Source: Paracyclopina nana
Taxonomy: Eukaryota > Arthropoda > Copepoda > Cyclopoida > Cyclopettidae
NCBI GenBank assembly: GCA_019096065.1
Contig: JAGUCH010000001.1
Span: 4,154,001 to 4,218,000 of the forward strand
DNA: 64,000 nt
Direction of reading: 5' to 3'
The stretch's first letter is position 1. Each line of letters opens with the position of its first letter. Positions 12,210 to 24,470 of this stretch are shown here, in pieces. A program made the translations under genes and the position numbers. The notes under the pieces were generated by a model, which saw only the letters and a program-made list of their open reading frames with translations, searched no databases and was not told the DNA's origin.

Positions 12210-15200
12210 TCATGATTTCTTAAGACTGCTCTTCTTCCGTCTGACAATTTCAGCCATTTCCGATTGTATCACATCCAAATTGTTTAAGACGTTGAACTCC
12301 ATCAGCGCAGTCATTCTATCGAAACTGAGGTTAGGATACACGAACCGCCAGATGGCGTAATTGTTTGTGTTGTCAAATATGTCGAAATCGGCAAAGTTTC
12401 TTTCTTCATCCGTTTCGCGGAGCACGCCGGGTGACTTGAACTGCCTAAAGTCCTTGTTAATCAAAGGGAAAAATATTACAACTGGGATCTCGTGATTGTC
12501 CACGTCCTTAAAAACGTAGCATTCCCTGACGGGTTCATCTAGAAATTGTTTTGCCATTTCTCGAATGGGAGGAAAGGGAATGTGGTGCAGATTCGCCCAC
12601 TTTTCAGCCATCAGCAGTTCCTGAAATTACATGAGGTAAACATTGACAAAATATGCATGCAGTACGTTCGTAATAAATATTTGTTACCCTAAAAGGTTTG
12701 GTGCAATCTGAGGCTCTGCTACTAAAATCACAGGTGACGTACAACTCTATTCCCCTCTGGGGCCTCAATGTCAAAGGGAAGGGTAGATTGAAACTTAGAC
12801 CCGAATCCACGAGGTAAATCTTCTTCTCCTCTGTCTTCATCGGCTCTCTATAGTCTTTGAAGTCATTGTCTGGAAAAATTGATTCATGCTGCTTAGTCGC
12901 GTAGTACATATAATGTATGCTGTTGGCTATAATTACCATCCAAGAGGAGCTCTTCCGTAGCGTTCGTGTACATGCAGTTTTCCATGACTGACAGCCCCCG
13001 GAGAGGGCTGAAAATGACACCTGCTCTAAAAGCTCTTGAGTCCAAGGGAGAAGATGTCAAAGCTTTCTCAAGGAATTGATCCCATTTGGAGCGCTCCTCT
13101 TCAATCGCTAAAAGCTTCTCTGATGAGGTCAGAGAGCTATGGAAGATTCTCATGTAGTTTTGTCGAGAAGCTTAATTATCAGGAATTATAGCTTACTTGT
13201 CTTCGCACTCCTCAAGGTTTGGGCTCGTGGCTGAGCTCGGAAGATTTCGAGTCAGTGGTGTTTTTTTGCCAAGACTTAATTTGGGAAGACTGCATTGCCT
13301 GAGAAGAGCGCCAAATGAGCTTTTTTTCTTTTGCATTTGCTCCTGCTGCTCGATTTCTTCTTGGAAAACTTGTACTTGCTCTGGGCTGAAACTTTCACTT
13401 TTGCTTCGGCGTCTTTCTTGTGATATTCCAAAGGTACTATTGTCTTCCTCCACATCTTCATCACAGCTGAACATTACTTCTGGACTGCTATCATCACTGC
13501 TAATCTTATCCTCTTCTTCATCTGGATCAGACATTGAAAACTGGGGGTCGTCTTGCTGGTTCACAATCTTGGAAGCTTCTTGATCCACACATCTTCATAA
13601 CAATTTCTTTTTTATCGCGTTAAATTGCTTTAAAAAGTAGTGTACCTGTTAAAAAAGTCCACGTCCTCCTCAGATTTGGAATTCTGTTGGAAGCCGCTTT
13701 GGTGCATGACCATTTTCAGTATCTCGCTCTGTCCGTTGCGGCCTTTTTCCTGGATTAGCCTCTTAAATAGGATGGTGAATGCACTTCCCCAAATGCCATA
13801 GAGGAAATGGAGGCGTACTTCGGGAAACGACTTCACTTTTTGCCCCATGTAAAATTTGCTGGCAAAATCGCTGGTCTTGAGGAACACGCCGTACTTTGGG
13901 ATGCCCACTTCGAATGGAGTAAATTCATACCATTCCTGGAATATCTTGGCAGACACATTGGACTTGACGTGGAGGCAGGTGTACATCGGCAATGGCGCCT
14001 GTCCCATGCTGATTTTGTCAGCTTGGTCCGACAGCCTTGCTTTCATCCGTCCTTTGAGCAACTGCTGCCCAACTAGGTAACCGTAGAAATCAGTGAAGCT
14101 TACTGGTTGACCGTTCACCGACTTGGAAATTATTTTGCGCAGGTATTTCGAAGACCAGGGAGGAGACAAGTGGACTTGCCAGTGTTTTTCCACGCATGCT
14201 CGGATCTCCGGAATGAGCTTGTGACTCACGTGGGGATCGTGAGTGAAATCCGGATGAGTGTACAAAGTTGCGAGATACCTTAAAATGCCTATTGTACATG
14301 CTGGAGAAATGCCAATTGCATATCAGTTACCAAGATGATCCTGACAGAGCTGAGGTATAGGTAACACAATCAATCAAGCCAGCATCCTCCATGGCTTTGT
14401 AAGCACCACTGTAGGCAATCATGGCTCGAAATCCGCCTCCAGAGGTCATCAGACAAACTGTGGGACACTAGGAACAGCCTCCATTATTTTAGTTCATTAT
14501 TAGTTTTCAGTGGAACGAAATTCGGTTTAAACTCCCCTATGTTGCTACCAAGAGGTGCAGCTCATATCATAAATTGAAGTACAAGCACTTATGGGAGAAA
14601 GTTGTCCTTTCCGGCATCACCGAAAGTTCCTTGGCTTTAGAAAGCTTCTTACCTCTGAAAGAGATTGAGGCCTGTCATCTTGGTCCAAAAATGAGCTAAA
14701 CCCAGCTAATACTTTTGGCCTTCGATTATGGAGGTAATCTTTCTCCTCTGGACACAAATCAAGGCCAAATCGTAGGCTAGACGAGGTGCTGCAAATGAAA
14801 AGTACAAATCAGCGCTGCCAGCTAAAGTGTAATATAGATGGGTTTCTTACTTTTCTTCATGCTTCAGCTTCACTTCAATTTTTGATCCCTAACAATGAAA
14901 TATGCGTCAATTAAATATGCGTCAATTATTCAAACAAGCCTTAATAGAGCGTCTGATTTCTCTTCAAAACTAGTTACACCTAATTGAGCCGATCATTTGA
15001 CAGACCCGCTCTTATTCAATTACTTCAGATTCTATTCAACCGACATTAGTGAGCACAAATTACGGTTCTTAGCTTCGTTGTTAGGCCATAAACTTCTCGC
15101 CTAATAGTTCTTTCTGGGAAAAAGTTGCTTACATTTTTGTAGGATATGACTACCGTGTTGTCAACTCCCTCTGCAAAGCCATAATAGTCGAAGATTTCTC

Positions 15201-15763
15201 GCCCTATTTCTTCGTTAACCGTGCGATTCTGATCATACAGAACAAACTCTATAACAAGAAAGGACAACGATAATTATATGTTGTAGCATACTGCAGTGCG
15301 TACATAAATGTTTGAACTGATACTATTTGTACACACCTATAAGTCTGTCTCGCTTTGGGTCGATATAAAAGTCCAGAGTTTCGCCCCATTCTGGCTCGCA
15401 ATTATTCAGGTCAGCCTTTGTTCGCTTAACTCCATTTGGCGTTCCCAAGACTTGAACGGTCACGTAAGGATCAGGGCTGCAGACTGCAAGAAAAAGTTCT
15501 GAGATGAGGAGAGAAGCCTTATACGCCAAACTTACTCCAGTCTTTAATTTTCCCCCGAGTAATTCCTCGGCCTTTAGCCACTGTCACATGCAAAACTTGG
15601 CATCGCTCCCTGCAAACTTCAAAAACCTGATATCCACAAGAAGCAGAGCTAAAAGAAGAGAGTAGAAATCAGTTGAAATTTGCCGAGTAAACAGCACCCT
15701 TTAAAAATAGTACTTATCGCTTGACATCCCATAATCGGCACCATGCACTGATTTGATGGTCAT
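12210..15763 (-). CDS. Cytosolic phospholipase A2 (group IV-like)
   Basis: Twelve exons join in phase to about 856 aa: 15763-15714, 15648-15536, 15483-15337, 15248-15133, 14888-14851, 14788-14653, 14467-14331, 14278-13646, 13592-13197, 13148-12937, 12869-12688 and 12620-12210. The acceptor at 13150 is weak but is the only one that keeps the frame. Residues about 25-150 form a C2 domain (SPDPYV, ETLDFYIDP, LYDQN), which in this family mediates calcium-dependent membrane binding. The lipase domain shows the oxyanion/Arg motif SGGGFRAM (Arg214), the nucleophile elbow ALSGSSW (Ser242) and the catalytic Asp in LVDSGLSFNLP (Asp681). The enzyme releases sn-2 fatty acids such as arachidonate from phospholipids. 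The nucleophile elbow starts with Ala where vertebrate group IVA has Gly. Exon 9 adds an acidic, Ser-rich insert of about 130 residues (DPDEEED, SDDSSPE), a possible phosphorylation region. It is longer than the vertebrate IVA enzyme (about 750 aa). Confidence 0.93.
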
Positions 15764-17056
15764 GTTGCTGGCCTTTTCAAGGTCGGAAGGCCATTTTCTG
15801 GTGGCAACTCACATCGTAGCGATGCATTAGAGAGCCTTGACAATACTAGTGCTCCAAGACATAACTTTTGGTAGGCCCATGCGCACGCGCGCTTAGCTAT
15901 CTCGCAGAGCAAGCAAGAAGCTCGTAGTGTGCGCTATATACTACTACAGTAGCAGAATATGCTTTCCTTTAGTGTGGTGAGCCCTAGGAAAATACAGTTG
16001 CGGGTTTTCTTCGTCTTGACTTCTCAGTTGCGTCATGTTTCATTACTCTGAGTGCGCTTTTCTTTGCTTTTTCCCCACCGTTTTTGTTCCCATGCGCGCG
16101 AACTTCGATACTCGGCTATTTTTGGGAGATGCATTATCTTCTTTTTGGTATTGAGTTAAAGAGTAGCAAAGTTGCACATTTTTTCATCTGGCTAAGTGTT
16201 GCAAATCTTGATGGCTACTTCGATTTTTATATTTTTATGGACATAGACATGATACATTTAAGAAAAGGTCGGGAGAAAAATGTGGATGCGACCAAGTTAA
16301 TATACGCTAGCATTAGCTTGCTTCCATCCATCTTCAGAAATATAATGGATGGAATAATAGTTTCCCTTCTAGTTCTCGAATGGTAAGAGGCCAACTCATG
16401 CTGTATGCATTCTTTATTCTATTGAAAGTCAAAAGACTACATGGTAAGATGTTCAAGAGCAAAACGAAAAAATCGCTTGCCGCGAGTGTTCAGCAGGGCA
16501 AATAAGAAAGCTTTTTTGCGTGTGCATCCGATTTTCAAGCTCGACATATTTGAGAGCACATTCAGGTTTTGTCGCCATGAGGCATTTCAATTTGAGCTAT
16601 GAAGCAAAAAAACCCAAAAACTAATTGGGTTGCATATTTCAGCCCAATATTGCTTGAATTTGCACCACTCGAATTCTTTCGAAAGCCTTACATAAAAAAT
16701 TCTCCTTGAAAATAGTCGACAAATATTTTTTGTGAATTGCTCAGCATTTCGGGGCCGGGGCTTGATTGGGCAAAAGTCTTTAATATGAAACACTTAGTAC
16801 GTGCCTTCAGATGATTTCTCAAGGTACATTTTGCGTATGTGACAATGAGTTGAAGATTTGTTTTTCAGGTGAAGAGGAAAGCTTGCTTGACACAAGCTTG
16901 TTTTCTCCTACCGATTAGAGAGACCCACTCGTGTTTTCATGCTTTCTGCCCTAATTTGATTGCGTTTGGGAAAAGAAAAACTTACATTTTATTACAATCT
17001 TACTGCACAATTACTGTAAAATACTGGTACGCGATTTGTTCCATTATTTTCGATCT
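15764..17056. other. Intergenic region, no gene recognised
   Basis: This is the promoter side of the cPLA2 gene and the 3' side of the small membrane-protein gene. AT-rich with short open frames only; the 16084-16386 frame on the plus strand has no recognisable feature. Confidence 0.5.
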
Positions 17057-17060
17057 TTTA

Positions 17061-17066
17061 TTTATT
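17061..17066 (-). terminator. Possible poly(A) signal of the PPAY membrane-protein gene
   Basis: AATAAA on the minus strand only ten bases past the stop at 17076. A second overlapping copy ends at 17057, and another AATAAA occurs near 16984. The site actually used cannot be decided from sequence; a longer 3'UTR ending near 16984 would be more typical. Confidence 0.35.
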
Positions 17067-17075
17067 GTGACTCGT

Positions 17076-17576
17076 TTAGGCATATCTTGTGTCTTTATTG
17101 TGACTTATATCAAGTTCAGTGTAAGCAGGTGGTGGCTCAAATTTTTGGATGGGAGGAACCCATCTGTATTCTGGCGTCTGTCCATCATATGGCCCAATGT
17201 CATTTGAAGATTCCATACTTGAACCAAAGTTAGAATTGGGAGAGGCAATCATTGACGGAGGTGCTGACGCATTTGAGCTATTGTTGTTACGAGGGTCGAC
17301 AGGAGCCCCTGGAGGAATCCAAACCTCATCTTCTCTGCTTGTTGTGTATTCCACTCTGAGTGGATTCTGAGCATCGCGTTTCTTCTTATCTGCAGCCAAA
17401 TAAGCTGTGCGAAATGCAAGTGCTCAATACCCTCAAGGCTTACCTTGGTATTTTCTGTAGAAAATGTAGGCGAAGACTATAATGGCAATGGCCAAGATAG
17501 TGCCGATGACAGCTGAGACAATTACAACGATTTCATCATCGTCGAGGGGCTCATTTTCGTCTTCGTCGTCGCCCAT
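17076..17576 (-). CDS. Small single-pass membrane protein with PPAY motif, unrecognised
   Basis: Two exons (17576-17444 and 17389-17076, phase 1 junction) encode about 148 aa. The N-terminus is short and very acidic (MGDDEDENEPLDDDE). One hydrophobic helix (residues about 16-40, IVVIVSAVIGTILAIAIIVF) follows, then a basic stop-transfer stretch (YRKYQ, KKKRD). The cytosolic tail is low-complexity, with Asn/Ser/Pro and a PPAY sequence near the C-terminus. There is no cleavable signal peptide, so a type III/signal-anchor topology with the acidic end outside is expected. PPxY motifs bind WW domains, as in NEDD4-family ligases and YAP, so an adaptor role is possible but is inference. I do not recognise an orthologue. 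It could be the last exons of a longer protein, but only about 540 bases separate it from the 3' end of the next gene, so the short form is favoured. Confidence 0.7.
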
Positions 17577-17917
17577 TATTAACAGTTAAATTCACAGAGT
17601 TTAACTGCTGGCTTGATTTTTTTATCTTTACGTAAAAATTCGAAGCTGAACACACTAGTCGATGTGCAGGGATTATCTGCAGCAGTAAAACTTATCACCA
17701 AGGGTATCGGAAAATATGTTACAACTACAACACATGGAGCCTGTATTTCAAGGCTGGAAAGAGTTTTCTTGCAACTAACAGTTTTACCACAGTTGTGCCA
17801 AGTGTTACTTTGGAAATTGTCAAAACAAAGAACAAGTGTGTTATCACCTCATGTGACTTGTTGCCTGGCTACTTTCATAAGAGGGTGTAATCGAAAAATT
17901 CCTGATTAGTAATAAAC

Positions 17918-17923
17918 TTTATT
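17918..17923 (-). terminator. Poly(A) signal of the PHF3/DIDO-like gene
   Basis: AATAAA on the minus strand about 200 bases beyond the stop codon at 18118. Confidence 0.55.
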
Positions 17924-18117
17924 ACATTTTTTCTTGATTCACTTTTACGAAAAGTGAGCTGTGCCGTTCAGTATTGCAATTATGGGCATAATTTGCGTAG
18001 CTCACATCATATTTAATTATGAGAAGAAAAGGGAAAAGACACACATGTTGAAAATACATGATTAATATTCAATAACGAAAAGCAATGTTTTTTTGTGTGA
18101 TAGAGAAATGCCATAGC

Positions 18118-21100
18118 TTAAAAGGGCACAATATCGTCTTCGCCCGGAGGTTTGGGCTCTCCAGCAGCAATACTAAACAGAGGAAGAAAGTCGGAATTTT
18201 TCTCCTCTGCAGCGGCAGGTGGCTTGGGTGCATCTTCGGGTTTTTTGACTTCTTCTACATCGTGTTTGGCGGAGGCGCCCAGAGAAGGTGATTTTCGCCT
18301 TTCGGGCTCTTCGGAGCGACGACGGCCTTCAGAAGAGTCCCTTCTATCCCTGTTGGACCGGAAATCTCGGTCTCTTTGCCGATCTCGGTCACCATCTCGA
18401 TTCCTATCCCGATCACGTCTATCATAGCTGCGATCGTGATACCGATGACCTCTGCTGTGGCCCCTGTGGTCCCTGTTTTTGTCGTGTGAATCTCTGCGGT
18501 GATAATCACGGTCTCTGTGATCTCGATCCTTGTCGCGCGAATCACGGTCACGAGAGCTACGATCACGCGAATCTCGACGACCATGATGATCTGGAGTTTG
18601 CTTAGCATTGGTCGGCCAGGGCATGGGAGGTTGGTTCTTGGGCTCATACCCCTGAATCCAAGGCCCAGCTGCAGCTGAAGCAGTCGAAGTTGACGTTGAG
18701 GCTAGCGTTGGTTTCGGAGCCGGTTTCTGAGTCGGTGTCGGCAGTTGGGCCTTCATCTCAGCTTCGGCCTTGGCAAGCAAGTCCGCATCTGACAATGTAC
18801 TTAGCAAGGACTTGGGCGGTTCTGGTTTGCTAGCAATAGCAACAGGCTTTTTCCTTGGATCCCTTGATGGCTCTGGAGCATTGCTGCTCACTTTGGGCGA
18901 GGCCTCAGCCCCACCAAAAAGAATGTTTGCAATACCCGAGGGTAGGCCCTTGAAAACGGGAGGAGCGGCCTTTGTGGCATCTTTCATCACCGCAGAAATC
19001 TCTTTTTTCTGCTCCTCAATCTTTTTGGCAAGCTTGCTCAGCGTGTCCTCCTGCTTCACTGAAGGAGCTGTCATGGGCATCTTCGGTGGCGGAGGACTCG
19101 GAGACTCACTCGAGCTGAAGGTGGGCTCGTCGAAACTGCTTGGTTTTTTCCTCTTCTTCTCCGAGCTCTTTTTCTTCGGTTCAAATGCACTCTCCGGGTC
19201 ATAGATTTCGTCTGGATCGTCTTCCGGACTAGCTGATTTAGAGACCGGTTTCACCACTGGAGTAGGAGTGTACTGCTTTTCTGACATGTCAAGCATGTCC
19301 TTGATGTCGTCATCCGTGATAGTCACAGCACTGGACTTCTTGGACTTTTTGCTAGATGACGACGAGCTGACCGGCCTTGAGTGGTGATCTCTCTTCCTCT
19401 TCGATCTGACAATTAAAGCTAGCAACACATCACTTCGATCGGCATCCAGGCCGGGGCCATCCAGAGGCTGAAGGCAAGGGTGGATTTGCTGGTTTTTAGG
19501 CAAGGCCAGAATGTAGCAGTCTTTAACCATCTTGCTGTTGTTGCCAACAACTCCGAACCTGTCGCGAGTCTTGAGGTAATGGAAAAAGGACATGTAGTTC
19601 ATCTTCTCGTCTTTTGACGCTGGCACCAGCGAAATCAGAAGAATCTCTTTTGTGGTCGATTCGGAGACTTGACGAATGTAATCCCACACTGTGGTGGGTG
19701 GGATTCGTCCCACGATCTTGAGGGTTTCCTTGAGGTCCACAGTTAGGTAGTCGGTAGATCCGGATACTTGAAGAGCTTTGACACTGAATCTGGCTACATC
19801 GGGCATGTCAATGTCTCCGTTCCATACGCTCGGATTTGTATTTTTGGTCAACTCTCGCTCCTCCTCGGGTGTCTTAATAGTAACCGTGGAGGTGACCTCG
19901 TTAACATCCTTTTTGTCATCATCATCTTCATTTAAGCCTACATAAAGTTAATAGCATGATATCATAAGATATACGCTTCGTACTGCAAGTAGCAAGTAGT
20001 TACCTGGAATATCAATTTCGACTGGCTCGTTGTCAGGGTCTTCCGGAACCTCCAGCACTTCCTCCTTGGCTTCAGCAGTTGTGACTTCGAGAGCTCCAGA
20101 GGAGGCCAGGATCTCTTCAACTTTCTTCTCAATGTCCTCGGGACGGACAATTGGCTTGTCATCTTTTTCTTCCTTGATTGCCTTCTTCTCAGGTTCTTCC
20201 TTGCTGCGTCGGTCATCCTTATTACCACTGTGGTGCCTCTGGTGATGACGTTTGTTTGAGCTTGAGCTGCTTGAACTGTGCCTAGAGGAGTGGTGGCTTC
20301 GGTGCTTGTCACTCGAGGACGATTTGTGACTGCTACTTTTGTGATGCTTATGCCGATCCCTTTCTCGACGCTTGTCCCTCTCGATCTTGGCAACCAAGAA
20401 AGCATCTTCGGTCATGTTACCGGCACACACATCACAGTCCTTGTCAAACTCGTGCTTGGAGTGGTCCCACGTTTTCGAACTGACCTTGTGACGCTTCTCC
20501 TTTGACGCCTCGGCCACAATCTCATCAGGTAGCTTGATGACACTCTCCGTCTTTTTGATGGCATTTGGAGCTTCGACAATTTGGTCGCCCTTGTGCGTTT
20601 TGATCATCATTTTCGACCCCATTTGCAGCAACTCGAGCTCATGTGACTTAATTTTCTCAATGTCCTGCTTGAGCTCGGCCTGGCGCCATTCCTTGAGCTC
20701 CTTATTGGCCAACTCCTCCGGGGACATTGCCACCAGAGCTTTGGGGGCAATGTGACCGCTGACGATCTTACGGAATAACCCATTGTTTTTTTCATCTTTG
20801 ATATTGAAAACTAAACTCCTATATTTGGCTTTGTACTTTGCACACACATTCCTGTTATGAAGAATGTATAACTCTCGCTCGATGGACTTAACCAGTTCCT
20901 CGAGCTTTTCAGCCTCCAGCTTAACGTCCTCATTTTTCAACAATTTACCCTTCAAGGCCTCCCGCAATCCCTTGGCAGCATTGTCACGGATCGGCTTGGA
21001 CTCTTCTTTGCCAGACTTTTTAGCCGACGGGCTGATAACAGAAGAGGGTGTGGTCGATGAAGACATCGAATCACGTCGTGTCGAGGAGTCGCGTCTATGA

Positions 21101-23540
21101 GACGACGAGGACGATGAAGTCGTCGAGTGAACAACAATTGACGAATAACCTGACGACTTTTTGGACTTTTCATGATCGTGATTGCTCGACTTTTTGACTG
21201 GAGTCTTGTCATCTTTCTTGTCGGATGAAGACACGTGTGGCTTCTTCTCAATGGAGGCAGTAGTCACGGTAATTTTTGAGGTCGTCGATATGCCCGATGG
21301 CGTCGGCTTTTTGGCTTCAATCTTCGGAGTAGCAATAGAATTGAGCAAGTTAGCCTTCACCTTGTCGCTGTTGACTTTAGCAGCACCTTCATGCTTTGTG
21401 GGCGTTTTCTTGATGGCCTTTTTGGACCTGAAAAATTAGGGAGAAATGATGCAGTTTCTGCTTCAGTTCTTTGCATTTGCCTCAATTTATCTGAAAGCAC
21501 AACCTTCCCCGGCTAAACGAATGAATTCCAAACTAGGACAAACCGTCATCACTAAGTGATTAATAGCCGAGTGAAGCGGAGCAATCATTTGATACTCATC
21601 TATTGACTAGGGAGAGAGAATTATGGCTTACCCATAGAACTTTGAGGTGTTTGTACCATAAAACTTGGAGCTAGGATCATTGCTAGGCAAGACCACGTGA
21701 TAGCTAGGATGGGAGAGTAGCCAAGATTGCAGGGTATTCTCAGTGGGAGCGTTAGGACCATTGAGCATGGTGTTTGTCTGAGGCTCCATCACTAAAACGT
21801 GACTTTTCATCATCATGTTTGGAGTGGTCAGGTTCTTGGGCTTGTCCTTCTTGAGCACTTCAATTGCTTTGCTTGCGTGCTTGATGATGCAAGCTTCCGA
21901 GCAGAATATTGATCCTTCTTTTGGCGGCTTCTCACAAACATAGCAAACTCTCTTCTTTTCCTCCTACAAAACGAAAGTAACCTCCTAAAAACGAAAAAAT
22001 AGAAGTGAACTGACCTTTTTGGCTGCAGTGGTGGACTCTTTAGAGGGTGCCCTTTTTAAGAGGGAGGCTTTCTTTTTAGGCGTAGTAGAAGCAGCAGGAG
22101 ACGTTTTGTTAGTCTTAATAACTTCCTCTCTCTCCTTGAGCTTTTCTTTAAGCAGCTGTGCTTCCTCTTTTTCCTCGTTCGTTTTGCATTTGGGACAGGT
22201 CCACTCGTTCCCTGCTTCTTCCATCTCCTTGCCCATCTTTTTGGTGATGCCGACGCATTTGCCGTGAAACCAGTCGACGCAAGAGTCGCAGCAAATCATG
22301 AATCGGTTGTTGTGGGGCTGCTGACAAATGCACCACAATTTGTTGGGATCATCGTCGTCAGCCTCATCATAGTCATCATCATCATCGTCGTCGTCATCTT
22401 CTTCCAAGCCCGCGACATCATCATCAACATCTTTGGATGCCTCAAGAATTGACGTAGGTTGTGGTTGGTCTGGTGCCTCACTTTCGTTCAAGAACTCATC
22501 CTCGACTTCAATGGTGGAGTCATCAGCGCTCGTGTCTGCAACTTTTTTAGCTGCATCAGAGGCTGCTTCCGCTTCTGCTGCAGCCCTTTTCTTAGCCATC
22601 GAGTCATTTGGGCCCTTGTAGGAGTACTCAAAGTCTCCTGCCTTCAAATGAGCAGGCAGCTTCCTCTCTCTCTTTGGCCTAAAGGGTTCACTTAGCAAAA
22701 AATCACAATGGTAAATTGAATGAAGAACTTACCGCCCAGAGGCCACAGTGGGCGTTGGGGTGACTGGCGTTTTCTCAACTTGCAGTCGGTCAGCGGATTC
22801 CGACTCGTTGGTAACGCTTGGGTCTTCGCCCATGGACTGGCGCCTCATGGCTTCCTTCTCCTTTTTAAGGAGCTCCTGATTCTCCTTGCGTATCCTCTCT
22901 GCTTCTTCTTTCAGCTCTCGGTCGATTTGTCGTTGACTTTTGCGACGATTCGAGGCAGCCGGGTCAGGACCTTTTTTGCCGCCCTTCTTGCCTGCCTTGG
23001 CAGTCGATGCTGGTTGTTTCACTTCCGCATTGGGAATGAGAGGGGGTGGAGGTCCGATCGCCTCAGCTTCAGTGCCACTGAGCAAATCTCCCAAGCTTTC
23101 GTTGGGGTTATTGTCAGGATTGGCCAGCACTTCTCCAAGGAAGTCCTTGGCCTCTTCCGACCTGAGGACATTCTCGAGACGATTAATTTGCTCCTGGTCC
23201 AGCATGAGGATAGGATTCGACGAAACTGCCGATTTTGGATCAAGATCGGTAGATGTGTCCAAGCCTGTGGCAGGAGGGTCGAGTGGGACATCGGATTCGT
23301 TGCCCGAAACTCGAACAAAGGTGACCGTGGCTGACGGCTGATTGGAGTCTGAAAATTGCAACGCTCGGATAATTCATGTGGAGCAGCGAGAAACAGGTTT
23401 TTCAACTTACCAATAATGCTTTGAAGCGTCTTTTCGTCATAATTGATTTCGCCGTTATCGTTGATGACGATCGTCACAGACTTGCTGTCCACGTCGAGAG
23501 AGTCGGCGTTGGGGGCGTCGGAGAAGCTAGAGCTCGCCAT
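18118..23540 (-). CDS. PHD-TFIIS-M-SPOC protein (PHF3/DIDO1/PPS family)
   Basis: Six exons join in phase to about 1665 aa: 23540-23411, 23348-22733, 22690-22015, 21963-21632, 21427-20004 and 19937-18118. Domains in order: acidic and charged N-terminus; an Asp-rich run of about ten residues; a PHD finger at roughly 365-420 (CICQQ, CCDSC-DWFHG-C, WTCPKC), the type that reads histone H3 tails; a second Cys-rich patch (VCYVCEKPP, FCSEAC); a TFIIS central domain at roughly 725-860 (RDNAAKGLREAL, ELYILHNR, KYRSLVFNIKD, MSPEELA); and a SPOC domain at roughly 1085-1240 (VWNGDIDMPDVARF, YLTVDL). The C-terminal tail is rich in Arg-Asp dipeptides. This architecture defines the PHF3/DIDO family (Drosophila pps), nuclear proteins that bind phosphorylated RNA polymerase II CTD through SPOC and influence elongation and splicing. 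The ATG at 23540 is the first in this frame and has a good context (ATAATGG). Confidence 0.95.
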
Positions 23541-23574
23541 TATGATGATTTTCCCCTCGGCACACCGGTAGTTC

Positions 23575-23607
23575 TCATGTGCACGCAATATTTTGCTGCT
23601 CCGCCAT
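23575..23607 (-). other. Upstream ORF in the PHF3/DIDO-like leader
   Basis: In the probable 5' leader an ATG in strong context (AAAATGGCGG) opens a ten-codon frame (MAEQQNIACT) that stops 34 bases before the main ATG at 23540. If the transcript starts upstream of 23607, this uORF would reduce initiation at the main start. The transcription start is not visible, so inclusion in the mRNA is inference. Confidence 0.4.
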
Positions 23608-24172
23608 TTTGTTGTTTACATGAAGTTGAGGGATCGAAATGAGTCGGTATCCCTTCAACTATTGTCATTCGACAAGAATTTCATTTTTAGTTCAAGAAAT
23701 TGGTAGCTTTTAAATTAACAATTACATTCTTTTCAATGTATTAGGCATTTCAGGTTCATTCGAAATATTATTATGACTCGAAGTTAGTTGATGTAAACTT
23801 AAGTTGCCTTAGAAAAATTTGTTCACCTGCCACTTCCAGCAACGCACAATGCCAGCAAGATAGCATTTCACGCTTTAAGCAAAGCTCAGTTCAATGAGTT
23901 CATTCACACGGATACGCATTTGGAGAAAAATAGGCCCATCATGTGCGTCGGTAGAAAAAGACTTTATATTTCACTTTTTTATCCAGAAAAAATGAGAAAA
24001 ACACATGGTAGTCTGTCTTAGTAGATTTTAGCTAGCAAGAGTGTAATGGAAAAATGCTGGGAAACGAACGGGGGGAGAAAATCTTCTTTTTGCGGATGAC
24101 GGATGAACGATTATGATTTGAATTTTCACGTTTTTTGAACCGTCATTTGTTCTTTCTCTCTTCAGGGCCTCT
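23608..24172. other. Intergenic region between two minus-strand genes
   Basis: This holds the presumed promoter of the PHF3/DIDO-like gene and the 3'UTR of the ZNF706-like gene. No coding segment or repeat is visible. Confidence 0.4.
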
Positions 24173-24470
24173 TTACTCCACATCTTTCAGCTCATCTGGC
24201 AAAGGCAGCTTCGAGTGCTTGTTTTCAAAGTGTTGCTTGTAGGTTTTAGGGTCGGGCATTTGGGCCTGAAATTTAGCGTCCCCATTAATAGAAATGAAAC
24301 AAGAATTTGGATATTTTCATGTTTACTTTGCAAACGGAGCAACTGCTTTTTAAGGCCACGGCAGCGGCCTTTTTCTGGTCAGTGGCGGAATGGCCTCCTT
24401 GCTTCTTCAGCTTGGCCAGCTTTTCAGCGTTTTTCTGCTGCGACTGGATCTTTTGCTGACCACGTGCCAT
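24173..24470 (-). CDS. ZNF706-like small C2H2 zinc-finger protein
   Basis: Two exons (24470-24327 and 24265-24173, phase 0 junction AAA|GTAAAC to TTCAG|GCC) encode 78 aa. The vertebrate protein is 76 aa. The N-terminus MARGQQKIQSQQKNA is nearly identical to vertebrate ZNF706. A basic linker leads to one C2H2 finger split by the intron: CSVC in exon 1, then PDPKTYKQHFENKH in exon 2. The C-terminus is the conserved short acidic tail (LPLPDELKDVE). ZNF706 is described as a small nuclear protein that represses self-renewal genes such as Klf4 in mouse ES cells; its arthropod role is unknown to me. The match is strong along the full length. Confidence 0.95.

Noticed and set aside
18152-18605. Plus-strand frames opposite the PHF3/DIDO-like last exon
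   Set aside because: They are antisense shadows of the Arg-Asp-rich tail and show no independent coding features.
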